This document shows positions 1-7,542 of a stretch of 29,963 nt of DNA, piece after piece. Positions within the stretch are counted from its first letter, which is position 1. Each line of letters opens with the position of its first letter. The translations under genes and the position numbers were made by a program. Source of the stretch: a virus; IMG/VR virus record IMGVR_UViG_3300044612_001539, positions 1 through 29,963 of that record; one strand, written 5' to 3'. The notes under the pieces are model-generated. The model made no database searches, was not told the DNA's origin, and saw only the letters and a list, made by a program, of their open reading frames with translations.

Positions 1-1531
1 ATACTAGAGGAGTCATAATTAACGGAATATATGGTGCGTAAACAGCTCCTGTTTCTAGGAATTGAGCGCCTCTATAGCCCATTAACAATAAGTTCTCAGT
101 CATATATGGATTCTTGTATACAGTAAATCTGCTATTTAACAAACCTACTTTTTGAACACCCATTGCAAATTTAGCTTGATCACCATTAGTGTCAGCTGCG
201 TATCCTGGGATTGATTCAAGGATAGTAGCAATCGTTGGAGATGTAACAATAAAGTTAGCACCACCTCTCATGGTTAATCGGTGAATTTCGTTAGATACTT
301 TTTGCATTTTAGTTCCGATTGTCTGGAACCAAGTGCCTTGATTGTAGAATTGACCAGTTGTAGCTGCATTTGTGAAATTAGCTGAACCCGGATCATACTG
401 GAATCCAATCCTTGCTGACCATCTTTCTACTGTCTGAGCTTCAGAAACTAACATATCTAAAATTTCCAAATCAATTTCCTGAGAAATATATTCAGAAAGC
501 ATAGAAGTTAATTCCGCTTCTGCATCAATAGAGTGGTATGCGTTAAGATCCTGCGCGAATTCTGGTGTCCATTTAGCTTTTAACTTACGTGTTTTAGACG
601 TAATGGCCTCAGAGCGCATTTCCAAATTGATTTCTGGAATTGGTAAATCCTCTTTATTACCTCCCGCTTGAGTTTTACCCTCTTCGAAGTCACCTCTAGT
701 AAGGTCGGTAGGTTGTTTGTGGTAATTTACTTTTACGTTAGATATTGTAGTAGAACCAGAAACAATGAATACGATTCTATTGTTAGTCAAGTCATAAGAC
801 GTAAACTGTTGGAATGTATCGTTAATGTTAGTTCCTGTTACTGTAAATGCTCTAACTCCTAGTGGATCAAATCCTGAAACAGAGTCAGTAGATACAAATA
901 CTTTACGTAACTTTGTATTGCTCTTGTATGATGCAGAGAAGTTAGTATCGTAGTTAATATCAGAAGTCATGTTAACAGATCCTGTAAAGAACTTAGTGGT
1001 ATTAATTCTATTTATACTACCTGTGAAAGACAGAGTAGAACTTGAATAGTCATTAATAGAATAGCTAAATCTTCCAGCACCGTAAAGACCTTGAGTACCT
1101 GCTGTACCTCCCTTATCTGAATCAGTAATACCAAATAGAGAGTCTTTCTGAGAATTTTTACCTTGATTAGCAAAGAATCCTGGCTGTGATGTACCGTATT
1201 TGAAGTCTAAGAAGAATACTAGACCTGAAGGTAGGTTCATCGGCTGAATGCTAACAAAATCTTTAGCCGCAATAGAAGAGAAAATTCTTCGTACTAAAGG
1301 TAGTGCTACACCTGCCCATTCTTCCGAATTAGAAGCAGTACCAGTTCTGTTAGCTTCTGTTACGATTTGGCGAGCTTGATTTTCCAAAAGTACTGCTAAG
1401 TGCGGTTTCTCTCTTTTTTCATCCAAGCCCTCAAGTAAACCAGTGGGTTCCCACTTGGTTATGTATTTCATCGCCTCCGCTTTTTGTGTCCTGTTATAGT
1501 CATGCGGAAGCATGTGGTCTAAATTTCCCAT
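1..1531 (-). CDS. 23: Major capsid protein, T4 gp23-like (3' end beyond window)
   Basis: Translating the minus strand from an ATG at 1531 gives 510 residues without a stop, running off the left edge, so the C-terminus is missing. It resembles T4 gp23 throughout: an N-terminal WEPTGLLEG segment (T4 KWKPLLEGEG), VRRIF...VSIQPMN (T4 VRRAIPNLIAFDICGVQPMN), SKTRKLKAKWTPEFAQDL (T4 SRQLKAAYSIELAQDL), a NFIVTSP segment, and YAPYIPLIMTPLV at the visible end (T4 YYAPYVALTPL). T4 gp23 is cut by the prohead protease at FLTE|A (65/66). Here IVTE|A lies at residues 59/60 in the equivalent place, so maturation cleavage there is likely. It forms the hexameric shell lattice. It follows the scaffold gene by 4 bases and shares its operon. 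There is no Shine-Dalgarno sequence; the leader is AGTAAAAAT. Identity is very secure; only the extent is limited by the window. Confidence 0.96.
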   Translation of the reverse strand, partial: MGNLDHMLPHDYNRTQKAEAMKYITKWEPTGLLEGLDEKREKPHLAVLLENQARQIVTEANRTGTASNSEEWAGVALPLVRRIFSSIAAKDFVSIQPMNLPSGLVFFLDFKYGTSQPGFFANQGKNSQKDSLFGITDSDKGGTAGTQGLYGAGRFSYSINDYSSSTLSFTGSINRINTTKFFTGSVNMTSDINYDTNFSASYKSNTKLRKVFVSTDSVSGFDPLGVRAFTVTGTNINDTFQQFTSYDLTNNRIVFIVSGSTTISNVKVNYHKQPTDLTRGDFEEGKTQAGGNKEDLPIPEINLEMRSEAITSKTRKLKAKWTPEFAQDLNAYHSIDAEAELTSMLSEYISQEIDLEILDMLVSEAQTVERWSARIGFQYDPGSANFTNAATTGQFYNQGTWFQTIGTKMQKVSNEIHRLTMRGGANFIVTSPTIATILESIPGYAADTNGDQAKFAMGVQKVGLLNSRFTVYKNPYMTENLLLMGYRGAQFLETGAVYAPYIPLIMTPLV

Positions 1532-1535
1532 ATTT

Positions 1536-2459
1536 TTACTTAATTATACCTGCAAGCTCTTGTAATCTTGCACGTAGATTGTTTGATTCGTTTACAATAT
1601 TTGATTTAGTGGCAGCAGAAGGAGCTGTGCTGTTAGTTGGTTTTGAAGCAAAAGATTCGGTAATATTTTTAGATTTTTTACCTTTGTTTGCGTCTACACC
1701 TTCATGTACTTTAGCATAAGTAGAATATAATAATTTAGCCTCTCTGATTGTGACTACACGCTCAAAGTTTTCTAAAATATCTTTCTTCTGATTTTCTGAT
1801 AAAGCGTAGTTACGGAAAAGTTTAGATGTGTAAAGTAATTTAGAATTTAACAGATTAACTTCTTGAAGCATTCCTTTGAGTTGATTTACAACTTCATAAG
1901 CTTCTTTTAATTCGTTTTGCATCCGTTTCATATCTTTATTTTCTTTCTCGTCATCACCTTCTTCTTCTTCTCCTTCTCCAATAGCTTGTGAAAACATAGA
2001 CTCTAGAGCACCCATAACTTCGTTACGGCTAAAATACTTAGGACCTTGAGGGTCTTCTGTATCGCTGTCGTACTTATCCATTTTGTTATCCCCAGTTCCA
2101 ATGTTAGAAGATTTTAATTCTTCTTCTAATTCAGCTAAGATTTCTTCTAAAGAAGCGGATTCATTTTCTTGCTCTTTACCGTCTTCTTCGCCGTCATAAG
2201 CCTCTTCTACTTCGTCTTCTTCTTCGTCATCAGTTTCTTCAGATTCCATTTGACGGTCAGATTTCTTTTTGTTAAATATAGAGGGATCAAATTTTTCCTT
2301 CACATCTTTTTCTTCTTCTTTGTCATTTTCATGATTACTTTCAAGAAGTGGAGATACTTTGTAGAAAATAGACTCTTCTAGGGTTGCTTTTGCATTTTGC
2401 ATTGCCGTATCTTTTATGGCTTTTGCATCGGCAATTGCGGATTTTAATAAATCGTTCAT
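1536..2459 (-). CDS. 22: Prohead core scaffold protein, T4 gp22-like
   Basis: 307 residues. The N-terminus (MNDLLKSAIADAKAIKDTAM, then a short helical stretch) resembles gp22-type scaffold proteins, which begin with a similar Ala/Lys/Glu-rich helix. Residues ~45-105 and ~150-180 are extremely acidic, with long Glu/Asp runs typical of internal scaffolds that are degraded before packaging. A helical region (~180-250) follows, then a Ser/Thr/Asn-rich linker and a C-terminal helix. In T4 this protein forms the core around which gp23 assembles and is then digested by gp21. The position directly before gp23 and after the protease gene matches the T4 order 21-22-23, although one extra gene sits between protease and scaffold here. 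It begins at ATG 2459 after a 159-base intergenic region, the longest in the window. The sequence itself is low-complexity, so identification leans partly on context. Confidence 0.85.
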   Translation of the reverse strand: MNDLLKSAIADAKAIKDTAMQNAKATLEESIFYKVSPLLESNHENDKEEEKDVKEKFDPSIFNKKKSDRQMESEETDDEEEDEVEEAYDGEEDGKEQENESASLEEILAELEEELKSSNIGTGDNKMDKYDSDTEDPQGPKYFSRNEVMGALESMFSQAIGEGEEEEGDDEKENKDMKRMQNELKEAYEVVNQLKGMLQEVNLLNSKLLYTSKLFRNYALSENQKKDILENFERVVTIREAKLLYSTYAKVHEGVDANKGKKSKNITESFASKPTNSTAPSAATKSNIVNESNNLRARLQELAGIIK

Positions 2460-2618
2460 GTTACTATTTTGATTGTAAGACTATTGTAAATCTTAAATAT
2501 ATTTTTTAATCGTTTAATCTTATATTAAACAAGATATTGTTATCAATAAATATTATTGTTTTTTACTAAAATGCTATTTTTTATGTAAAACGTGTATTTT
2601 TATTTATTTTATTCATTT
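2460..2618 (-). promoter_or_regulatory. AT-rich intergenic leader before the scaffold/capsid genes
   Basis: 159 bases without a gene, the largest gap in the window, located just upstream of scaffold and major capsid genes. Capsid genes need very high expression, so a dedicated late promoter here is plausible. On the sense (minus) strand it holds a dyad at 2530-2512 and an AATATTTATTG element around 2554-2544. I find no exact T4 late promoter (TATAAATA) and no exact Bacteroidota TAnnTTTG element; the closest is TATCTTG near 2540. Promoter assignment is therefore inference from position and composition. Confidence 0.4.
2512..2530. promoter_or_regulatory. 7-bp inverted repeat upstream of scaffold gene
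   Basis: The + strand reads gtttaat-cttat-attaaac, a perfect 7-base inverted repeat around a 5-base spacer, centred about 60 bases before the scaffold ATG. It could be a protein-binding dyad or a weak RNA hairpin. With only A/T pairs apart from one G-C per arm, and in AT-rich DNA, chance occurrence is possible. Confidence 0.3.
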
Positions 2619-3740
2619 TTAGGGTAAAATTTTGTAAATTAAATCTCTATCTTCGTATCCTAAAACTTTTATTTTGTTTTCATGTAAGTTTTTTATTTCT
2701 TGTAATCTTTCTATTATTTCTTTTTTTCTTAATTCACTTCTACCGCCACTAATGTCCCCAAGTGCCGCTAGCTCCATGACTAAATTTTTAACAATTGAGG
2801 TAGCTATTCCAGCTCTTCTGCCTTTTCCGTAAATTCTAGTCTCTTTAAAAGAAGCAATAGTTATTCTACCTGTCATAAACTGATCTCCAGAACTGTTAAA
2901 AGATGGTCTCTTGTAATTAAAATACTTTCCGGTAAATTTAAAAGAATTTATACCACTTAAATACATAAACCTCCACCCTGGTCTATTTTTAGGAGTTGAA
3001 GTATCCCCTGTTTTTTGCCAAACTCTAATAACTTTCCCCCCTTTTCCGTCAAATCCGCCGCCTGCAATACCAAGAGCCACTGGTTCTACGATTCTTTTGC
3101 CGGAAGCAATTTCTTTTTTTTGATTCGTATTAGAACTAGTGTAATATATTTCAACCTCCATTCTATAATTAATAGCCATGCTAAAATCTGCCTCTAAATT
3201 TCCGGTAGGTTTTTGAAGAACTCCAAGTTTTTGAGAATTTTTTACGGCTTCTCTTATTTGTTTTGGTGATAAATCCTTAAAGTTTAGTTCTTCATTAGCT
3301 ATTTCTCTAACTCCGGAAAATGTTAAAAGATAATCGGATCTATTTGTAGAATATACATCATGATTTATAAATATCTTATCTTTGATCTTATTAGACATTC
3401 TAACTCTACGCTCTTCGTCGTCTAATCCTTCTGGATTTATTATAACATAGGAATATAATTTAATTTTTCTTTTATCAGTTCTAAGTTTTTCTAGGATAGG
3501 TTGTCTTACAAATAATTTTTCAATTTCGCTATTGTTTATAATAACTATATTATATTTTTTACTTCTTTCATGAACGTTATCTATATTTGTTTCCACATAT
3601 ACGGAATTTTCATACTTGCCTAATCGAGTGTCTTTAAATTGTTTTTCTAAATTTAGTATTTGGTTATTTCTCTCCTGCTCTTTTATTGAATCGCTAGCCC
3701 AACCTGCAAAACCCGCTAAAGGAAAGATAACTACAGCCAT
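2619..3740 (-). CDS. Uncharacterised head-module protein with WYL-like segment
   Basis: 373 residues with no cysteine. The start overlaps the protease stop as TAATG, so the two are probably translationally coupled. The N-terminus is hydrophobic (MAVVIFPLAGFAGWA) but too short for a confident membrane segment or signal peptide. Residues ~215-275 hold GKRIVEPVALGI, then VIRVWQKTGDTS, then PGWRFMYLSGI. This resembles the small beta-barrel WYL-like segments in phage proteins that read roughly R-x-IEP-x-x-x-G...RAxQ...GW-x-x-x-x-x-x-I; I assign it from memory of the pattern. The C-terminal ~80 residues are Lys/Glu-rich and helical. It lies between protease and scaffold, where T4 has no gene, so it could be an additional core, DNA-binding or ejected protein. 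Function is unknown; the coding call is firm. Confidence 0.75.
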   Translation of the reverse strand: MAVVIFPLAGFAGWASDSIKEQERNNQILNLEKQFKDTRLGKYENSVYVETNIDNVHERSKKYNIVIINNSEIEKLFVRQPILEKLRTDKRKIKLYSYVIINPEGLDDEERRVRMSNKIKDKIFINHDVYSTNRSDYLLTFSGVREIANEELNFKDLSPKQIREAVKNSQKLGVLQKPTGNLEADFSMAINYRMEVEIYYTSSNTNQKKEIASGKRIVEPVALGIAGGGFDGKGGKVIRVWQKTGDTSTPKNRPGWRFMYLSGINSFKFTGKYFNYKRPSFNSSGDQFMTGRITIASFKETRIYGKGRRAGIATSIVKNLVMELAALGDISGGRSELRKKEIIERLQEIKNLHENKIKVLGYEDRDLIYKILP

Positions 3741-4354
3741 TACAGTATTTTTGACATATTTAGGATTTCGTCAGCTAGTGTATCAACATTTACAAGGTAA
3801 TTTTTAGATTCTTTCATTACTACAGGTGACATGAATGCTCCTTGTGTAGATGGATTAGATACGAAGTCAAAAGCTACCATTTCATAATCTTCTCCAACTT
3901 CATAGTAAGGTGCGCCATTTCTAAGTCCAGCTTCCCTTAAAGTTCCAACTCCTCGAGAACTTATTCCTGCCGTGTGTCCCTTATCAAAATATTTTCTTAG
4001 TAAATTACCCTTTGGTGTCCAGTCTAAAATTTCAGCAATACCATATATGTCATCTCCGTCCCACCAAATTTCTGTAATTATGTGAGATGCCTCGGATAGC
4101 CAGGTATCAGCTCTTTCCGGATGATCTAATTCTCCGTAAGCTATACCCTCTTTTATTTTATCCTGATATTTTTTAACTTGCTCATCCATCAATTTTCGAG
4201 GGTACATCCTTTTATTATGATTTACGGAATCAGCTCTTTGTAAAATTCCTTTAACCAATAATCCGCCGTTTTTTCCTTTGGATTCTTTTAATACGCAGCT
4301 AACGGGATTAAAAGTTGATATGGAGTCTATTAGGAGTACTCTATTTTGTGCCAT
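3740..4354 (-). CDS. 21: Prohead core protease, T4 gp21-like (family S77)
   Basis: 204 residues, close to T4 gp21 (212). Diagnostic segments are in order: GILQRADSVNHNKRMYPR (residues 37-53), GELDHP with candidate catalytic His78, GISSRGVGTL with candidate nucleophile Ser132 or Ser133, and AFDFVSNPS (161-169). This is the herpes-assemblin-like serine protease fold that digests the scaffold and trims gp23 at (L/I/V)xE sites during prohead maturation. The neighbouring scaffold and the VTE|A site in gp23 provide plausible substrates in the same operon. It overlaps the upstream 124-residue gene by 14 bases and the downstream gene by one base. There is no Shine-Dalgarno sequence. Which serine is the nucleophile cannot be settled by eye. 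Confidence 0.93.
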   Translation of the reverse strand: MAQNRVLLIDSISTFNPVSCVLKESKGKNGGLLVKGILQRADSVNHNKRMYPRKLMDEQVKKYQDKIKEGIAYGELDHPERADTWLSEASHIITEIWWDGDDIYGIAEILDWTPKGNLLRKYFDKGHTAGISSRGVGTLREAGLRNGAPYYEVGEDYEMVAFDFVSNPSTQGAFMSPVVMKESKNYLVNVDTLADEILNMSKIL

Positions 4355-4715
4355 TATTTATATTTTTTAAGAATTCGTCTATAAAATTTATTACGGATTC
4401 TTGTTTTAAAAATGGAGTGGATTTTTGTTTTTCTTTATCCCTCTCTATTTTATTGAAAGTTGTTTTCTTTATGAACTTGTAAGGTTTTTCCTTTGTCTCA
4501 GGTTTTCTTCTTTTGAATACTAGCGGAGTTCTTGGAGGGCCTTCACCACCATCCAGATTACTTGTTACATTCATTTCAGTTTTAACTCCATCCTCGTCGT
4601 CAATAGGTAAGTATTTGGAAGAAGATTCGGCGGGGCCACCCACTTTAAAACTTTTATTTAAAGACTCAAATAGGTATTTCATGAATGCTTCTTTATTATT
4701 TTTTATATTTTTCAC
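4341..4715 (-). CDS. Small charged protein between portal and protease genes
   Basis: 124 residues if it starts at GTG 4715, which overlaps the upstream stop as GTGA; an internal ATG at 4682 would give 113 residues beginning MKYLFESLNKSFK. Neither has a Shine-Dalgarno sequence. The GTGA overlap favours coupled initiation, while the ATG offers a stronger start codon, so I leave the start open. The protein has an acidic, Gly/Pro-rich middle and a strongly basic region around residues 65-100 (KRRKPETKEKPYKFIKK), ending in an amphipathic helix. T4 has small core proteins gp67 and gp68 between portal and protease, and this position matches, but I see no sequence match. Likely a minor prohead core component; function not established. 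Confidence 0.7.
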   Translation of the reverse strand: MKNIKNNKEAFMKYLFESLNKSFKVGGPAESSSKYLPIDDEDGVKTEMNVTSNLDGGEGPPRTPLVFKRRKPETKEKPYKFIKKTTFNKIERDKEKQKSTPFLKQESVINFIDEFLKNINNGTK

Positions 4716-5545
4716 TTTGCTATAACATTTACAAACTCATAATATTTCATGATAACATGTATATGATCTTCTGTAATATATTTTGCATTATTAACTTGAT
4801 CTAAGACATCAATCATTTCATTTAATTTATTTGCTGATGCTACATTTCCAACATTAGGAATAATGCTATTAATGGATTCTTTCAATCTACTTGTTTCAGA
4901 TGTAATAAATGTTTTAAATTCATCTGATGACGTCTCCATGTTTATATAATTACCTAATAATGTTTTTTGCTCACTTAATAGACCATTGTATTTATCATTA
5001 TACTTTTCAATCATTATCTCAAATGCTGACAATCTAATATCTTCTGATTCTGTTAAGTATTCAGATGACATGGTATTAGATGATTCTACATTGCATATAC
5101 ATTCTATTAGATTCTGTTTATTTGAAACCATTACTGGAGGATTATCTGACTGATTATACTCGAATAATGTATAGATGCTAGCATAGTTTTGATAGTTCTC
5201 TACTTTTATGTCAAAGAAAGAATCCCCGCCGAAATATGATGTAATGTCTTTGTATAATCTATATTTCTCCTTATTTAATTTTTCGAGGTCTAAGGAGTTT
5301 CTAGCTTCTTTTATGGATTCAATTAATTCATTAGCTAGGTTAGGACTATTTACTTTCTCTTTAGTTAACATTTGGTAGAACGTCAACTCCTGTCTAATCT
5401 GTGAATTGTTTGAAAAGTGTTTTTTTATAATTGAGGATATTTCATTTATCCCTTCTCCTTGTAATACATTGCTAGTCATTTTTTTCACTAGCATTTCAAA
5501 AATCAATCCCGTATTCCGGTGCTTTTTGTGTTTTATTTTCTTCAT
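4712..5545 (-). CDS. Conserved-looking head-module protein of unknown function
   Basis: 277 residues, mostly predicted helix, with a basic N-terminus (MKKIKHKKHRNTGLIFEMLV). From memory, similar KHRNTGxLFELLV openings occur in hypothetical proteins next to the portal gene in other marine T4-like phages; this needs a search. The remainder alternates long helices with Asn/Ser-rich loops, without recognisable catalytic motifs, transmembrane segments or clustered cysteines. It follows the portal gene after 67 bases holding a hairpin, and overlaps the next gene by 4 bases. Its location between portal and protease is that of T4 core genes 67/68, so a role in prohead core assembly or portal-associated initiation is a reasonable guess. 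Confidence 0.72.
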   Translation of the reverse strand: MKKIKHKKHRNTGLIFEMLVKKMTSNVLQGEGINEISSIIKKHFSNNSQIRQELTFYQMLTKEKVNSPNLANELIESIKEARNSLDLEKLNKEKYRLYKDITSYFGGDSFFDIKVENYQNYASIYTLFEYNQSDNPPVMVSNKQNLIECICNVESSNTMSSEYLTESEDIRLSAFEIMIEKYNDKYNGLLSEQKTLLGNYINMETSSDEFKTFITSETSRLKESINSIIPNVGNVASANKLNEMIDVLDQVNNAKYITEDHIHVIMKYYEFVNVIAK

Positions 5546-5559
5546 TTTTTATAGTTGTG

Positions 5560-5580
5560 AATTTCTTATTAAAAGAAATT
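5560..5580. promoter_or_regulatory. 8-bp perfect inverted repeat in the portal/277-aa gene gap
   Basis: The + strand shows aatttctt-attaa-aagaaatt, an exact 8-base stem with a 5-base loop. On the sense strand it lies 15-35 bases before ATG 5545 and 33 bases after the portal stop. It has no following T-run, so it is not a standard intrinsic terminator. It could be a processing or translational-control hairpin, or an operator dyad. The stem is A/T-rich and weak. Confidence 0.35.
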
Positions 5581-5612
5581 ATTTTAAATAAATATTGTAA
5601 TGTTTATCTAAA

Positions 5613-7538
5613 TCACTCTAAATCTAACAAGTTATTTTCACTTAGCAAATCTGTGCCTGCTGCTTTTTCGTTTTCTTTAAATGATTTTTCGATAATTAGA
5701 TTCTTGTTTCCTATACCACTATCAAATTGTCTCCTGAGAGAATTTACTAGTTTTGACTCTAAATTTACCGGATTCTCTCTTTTTCTAGCTTTTAAAGGGT
5801 CTCTTTCTCCTTCTAAGTTAGATTTCATATCTCGGTCTCCCATAGAATCTCTACCATTAACTGTGTCATCTTTTGTGCCGAATGTACCAATTCTCTTAGG
5901 TCTTCCTCGATTATCCTCCTTGTCTGCAAATTCTAACTCTTCTCCATCGTCAAATGACATTGCATCTACTTCATTTCCTTTAGAAGCTAACTTTAATGAC
6001 ATCATATCATGTGGAGTACCAAAACTTTGTCCTGATAGTTTGGGATCATTGCCCTCCGTTTCTATTTGAGAGTGTCTAAAAGTAGTCATCAAATCCTCAA
6101 TAATCAATTCTTCCTCTGTTAATCTTTCTGATTCTGATAATTTAAATAAGTTTTCATGTATATATTTCCTAGAGAATAATTTAGAATCTTGCATAACTAA
6201 AGCTAAATTCATTTTCTCTGTTAGTATTTCTACCTTTTGTCTTTCATAAACTAAAGATGGATTATTTAGAGAAAGAGAGAAATCAATCAATTCCTCATTC
6301 TTATATCCTTGAGTATATAAGTGAATGATAGCAATCTTATTTAACTCCGATACAATTATTTTCTGAATCCTTTCTATAGTTCTAGCGAATCTAACATCCT
6401 CGGCAGCAATCATAGACTTACCTTCCGTGTCTTTATCATACCCTAAAAAAGGCTTAGGAATTTTTAAAGCAGCCATCATTCTATTTCTGACGTACTCGAT
6501 ATCATCCATGAAACCTTGATTGCCTAAACCCGGTAATGTTGTTATTTCGCTACTCGCATCTTTTCCCCTAACCGGTAAGTAATAATCCTCTAACATGTTC
6601 TGGAGATTAAATTTTAGGTTATAATCTCCTGTTTTTTCATCGACATAAGGGGTTTTCTTCATTGCCGATATAATAGTAGACATGTAGTTATCTACTTCAT
6701 TAGGCGGAATACTTCCTACATTTATCTTGAAAATTCTTCTTTCCGGGGCTCTCATGATTCTATGAATTAACATAGCGTCCTCCATCAAAGTAAGCATTTT
6801 AAAAATCTTTCTTGCAGGTTCTATTTGACTTCTACCGTAAGGTAAAAAATTACTATCAGATAATAATCTAAAATGGGCTATTTCATGATAATCTAATTCT
6901 TTATTTTTTCTTTCATCATTTCTATATACAATCGGACTCATTTGAGTAGTGTGTAATCCTTCGTATATAAATTTAACTTCATAAGGATTTTCTGGATTTG
7001 TTCCTTCCACCCTTCTAACTTCGTAGGCTGATAAAGGAACAACGTTTTTTATACCAAGACCTTCTTCGATATCTAAATACAAATAGAAATCTCCATACTT
7101 ACATAAAGATCTTGTCCAACTCCATAGGTTGTAATCTATATTTAAGATATCGTAAAATAAATTATAGAGTATTTTTTTAATGTTCTCATTTGGAGTACTA
7201 ATATTTAACAAATCTCCCTCTACTGACATTACCGTACTTTCGTCTGCATAAATATCTAATGCAGAGGCTATGATTGGATCTGTGTCCATGGCTTCATAGT
7301 CTGTAAATATCTGTAACTTTGAAGAGTGAAAATTTATGGTGTTGTTGTTAGGAGAATACCCGTATTGCCTAGATGTATGTAAACCAGAGAATCTGTCAGC
7401 GTATCCGACTTTATCTTTAGTACCTGCGCCTTGTAGCCTAGAGGTATCAATAACTTTAATTCTGTCTTTTCCAATTCTTCTAACAATCACTTGCGTAGAG
7501 AATAATCGCTTTAGTTTTGCCTGTATTGAATTATCCAT
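5613..7538 (-). CDS. 20: Portal vertex protein, T4 gp20-like
   Basis: 641 residues, longer than T4 gp20 (524) mainly through an acidic, Gly/Arg/Asp-rich C-terminal extension (from ~510). Typical gp20 features are present: the EAMDTDPIIASALDIYADEST segment (about residues 80-100), YGDFYLYLD, a segment linking SNFLPYGRSQIEPARKIFK to MLTLMEDAMLIHRI and RAPERRIFKI, and FLGYDKDTEGKSMIAAEDVRFARTI (about 370-395). The dodecameric portal sits at one capsid vertex, nucleates prohead assembly, docks the terminase and later joins the neck. The start at 7538 lies just after the terminase stop, with an AAAATAAAAAC leader and no Shine-Dalgarno sequence. In T4 the sheath and tube genes separate gp17 from gp20; here they are adjacent. 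Confidence 0.94.
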   Translation of the reverse strand: MDNSIQAKLKRLFSTQVIVRRIGKDRIKVIDTSRLQGAGTKDKVGYADRFSGLHTSRQYGYSPNNNTINFHSSKLQIFTDYEAMDTDPIIASALDIYADESTVMSVEGDLLNISTPNENIKKILYNLFYDILNIDYNLWSWTRSLCKYGDFYLYLDIEEGLGIKNVVPLSAYEVRRVEGTNPENPYEVKFIYEGLHTTQMSPIVYRNDERKNKELDYHEIAHFRLLSDSNFLPYGRSQIEPARKIFKMLTLMEDAMLIHRIMRAPERRIFKINVGSIPPNEVDNYMSTIISAMKKTPYVDEKTGDYNLKFNLQNMLEDYYLPVRGKDASSEITTLPGLGNQGFMDDIEYVRNRMMAALKIPKPFLGYDKDTEGKSMIAAEDVRFARTIERIQKIIVSELNKIAIIHLYTQGYKNEELIDFSLSLNNPSLVYERQKVEILTEKMNLALVMQDSKLFSRKYIHENLFKLSESERLTEEELIIEDLMTTFRHSQIETEGNDPKLSGQSFGTPHDMMSLKLASKGNEVDAMSFDDGEELEFADKEDNRGRPKRIGTFGTKDDTVNGRDSMGDRDMKSNLEGERDPLKARKRENPVNLESKLVNSLRRQFDSGIGNKNLIIEKSFKENEKAAGTDLLSENNLLDLE

Positions 7539-7542
7539 GTTT

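Noticed and set aside
4355-4362. Exact T4 late-promoter octamer TATAAATA on the minus strand
   Set aside because: It ends at the base next to the protease ATG and lies inside the preceding gene, leaving no room for a -10 element driving that start; probably chance in AT-rich DNA.
5557-6069. 170-codon plus-strand reading frame
   Set aside because: It lies antisense to the portal C-terminus, is rich in Ser/Leu/Phe as expected of a shadow, and shows no recognisable family.
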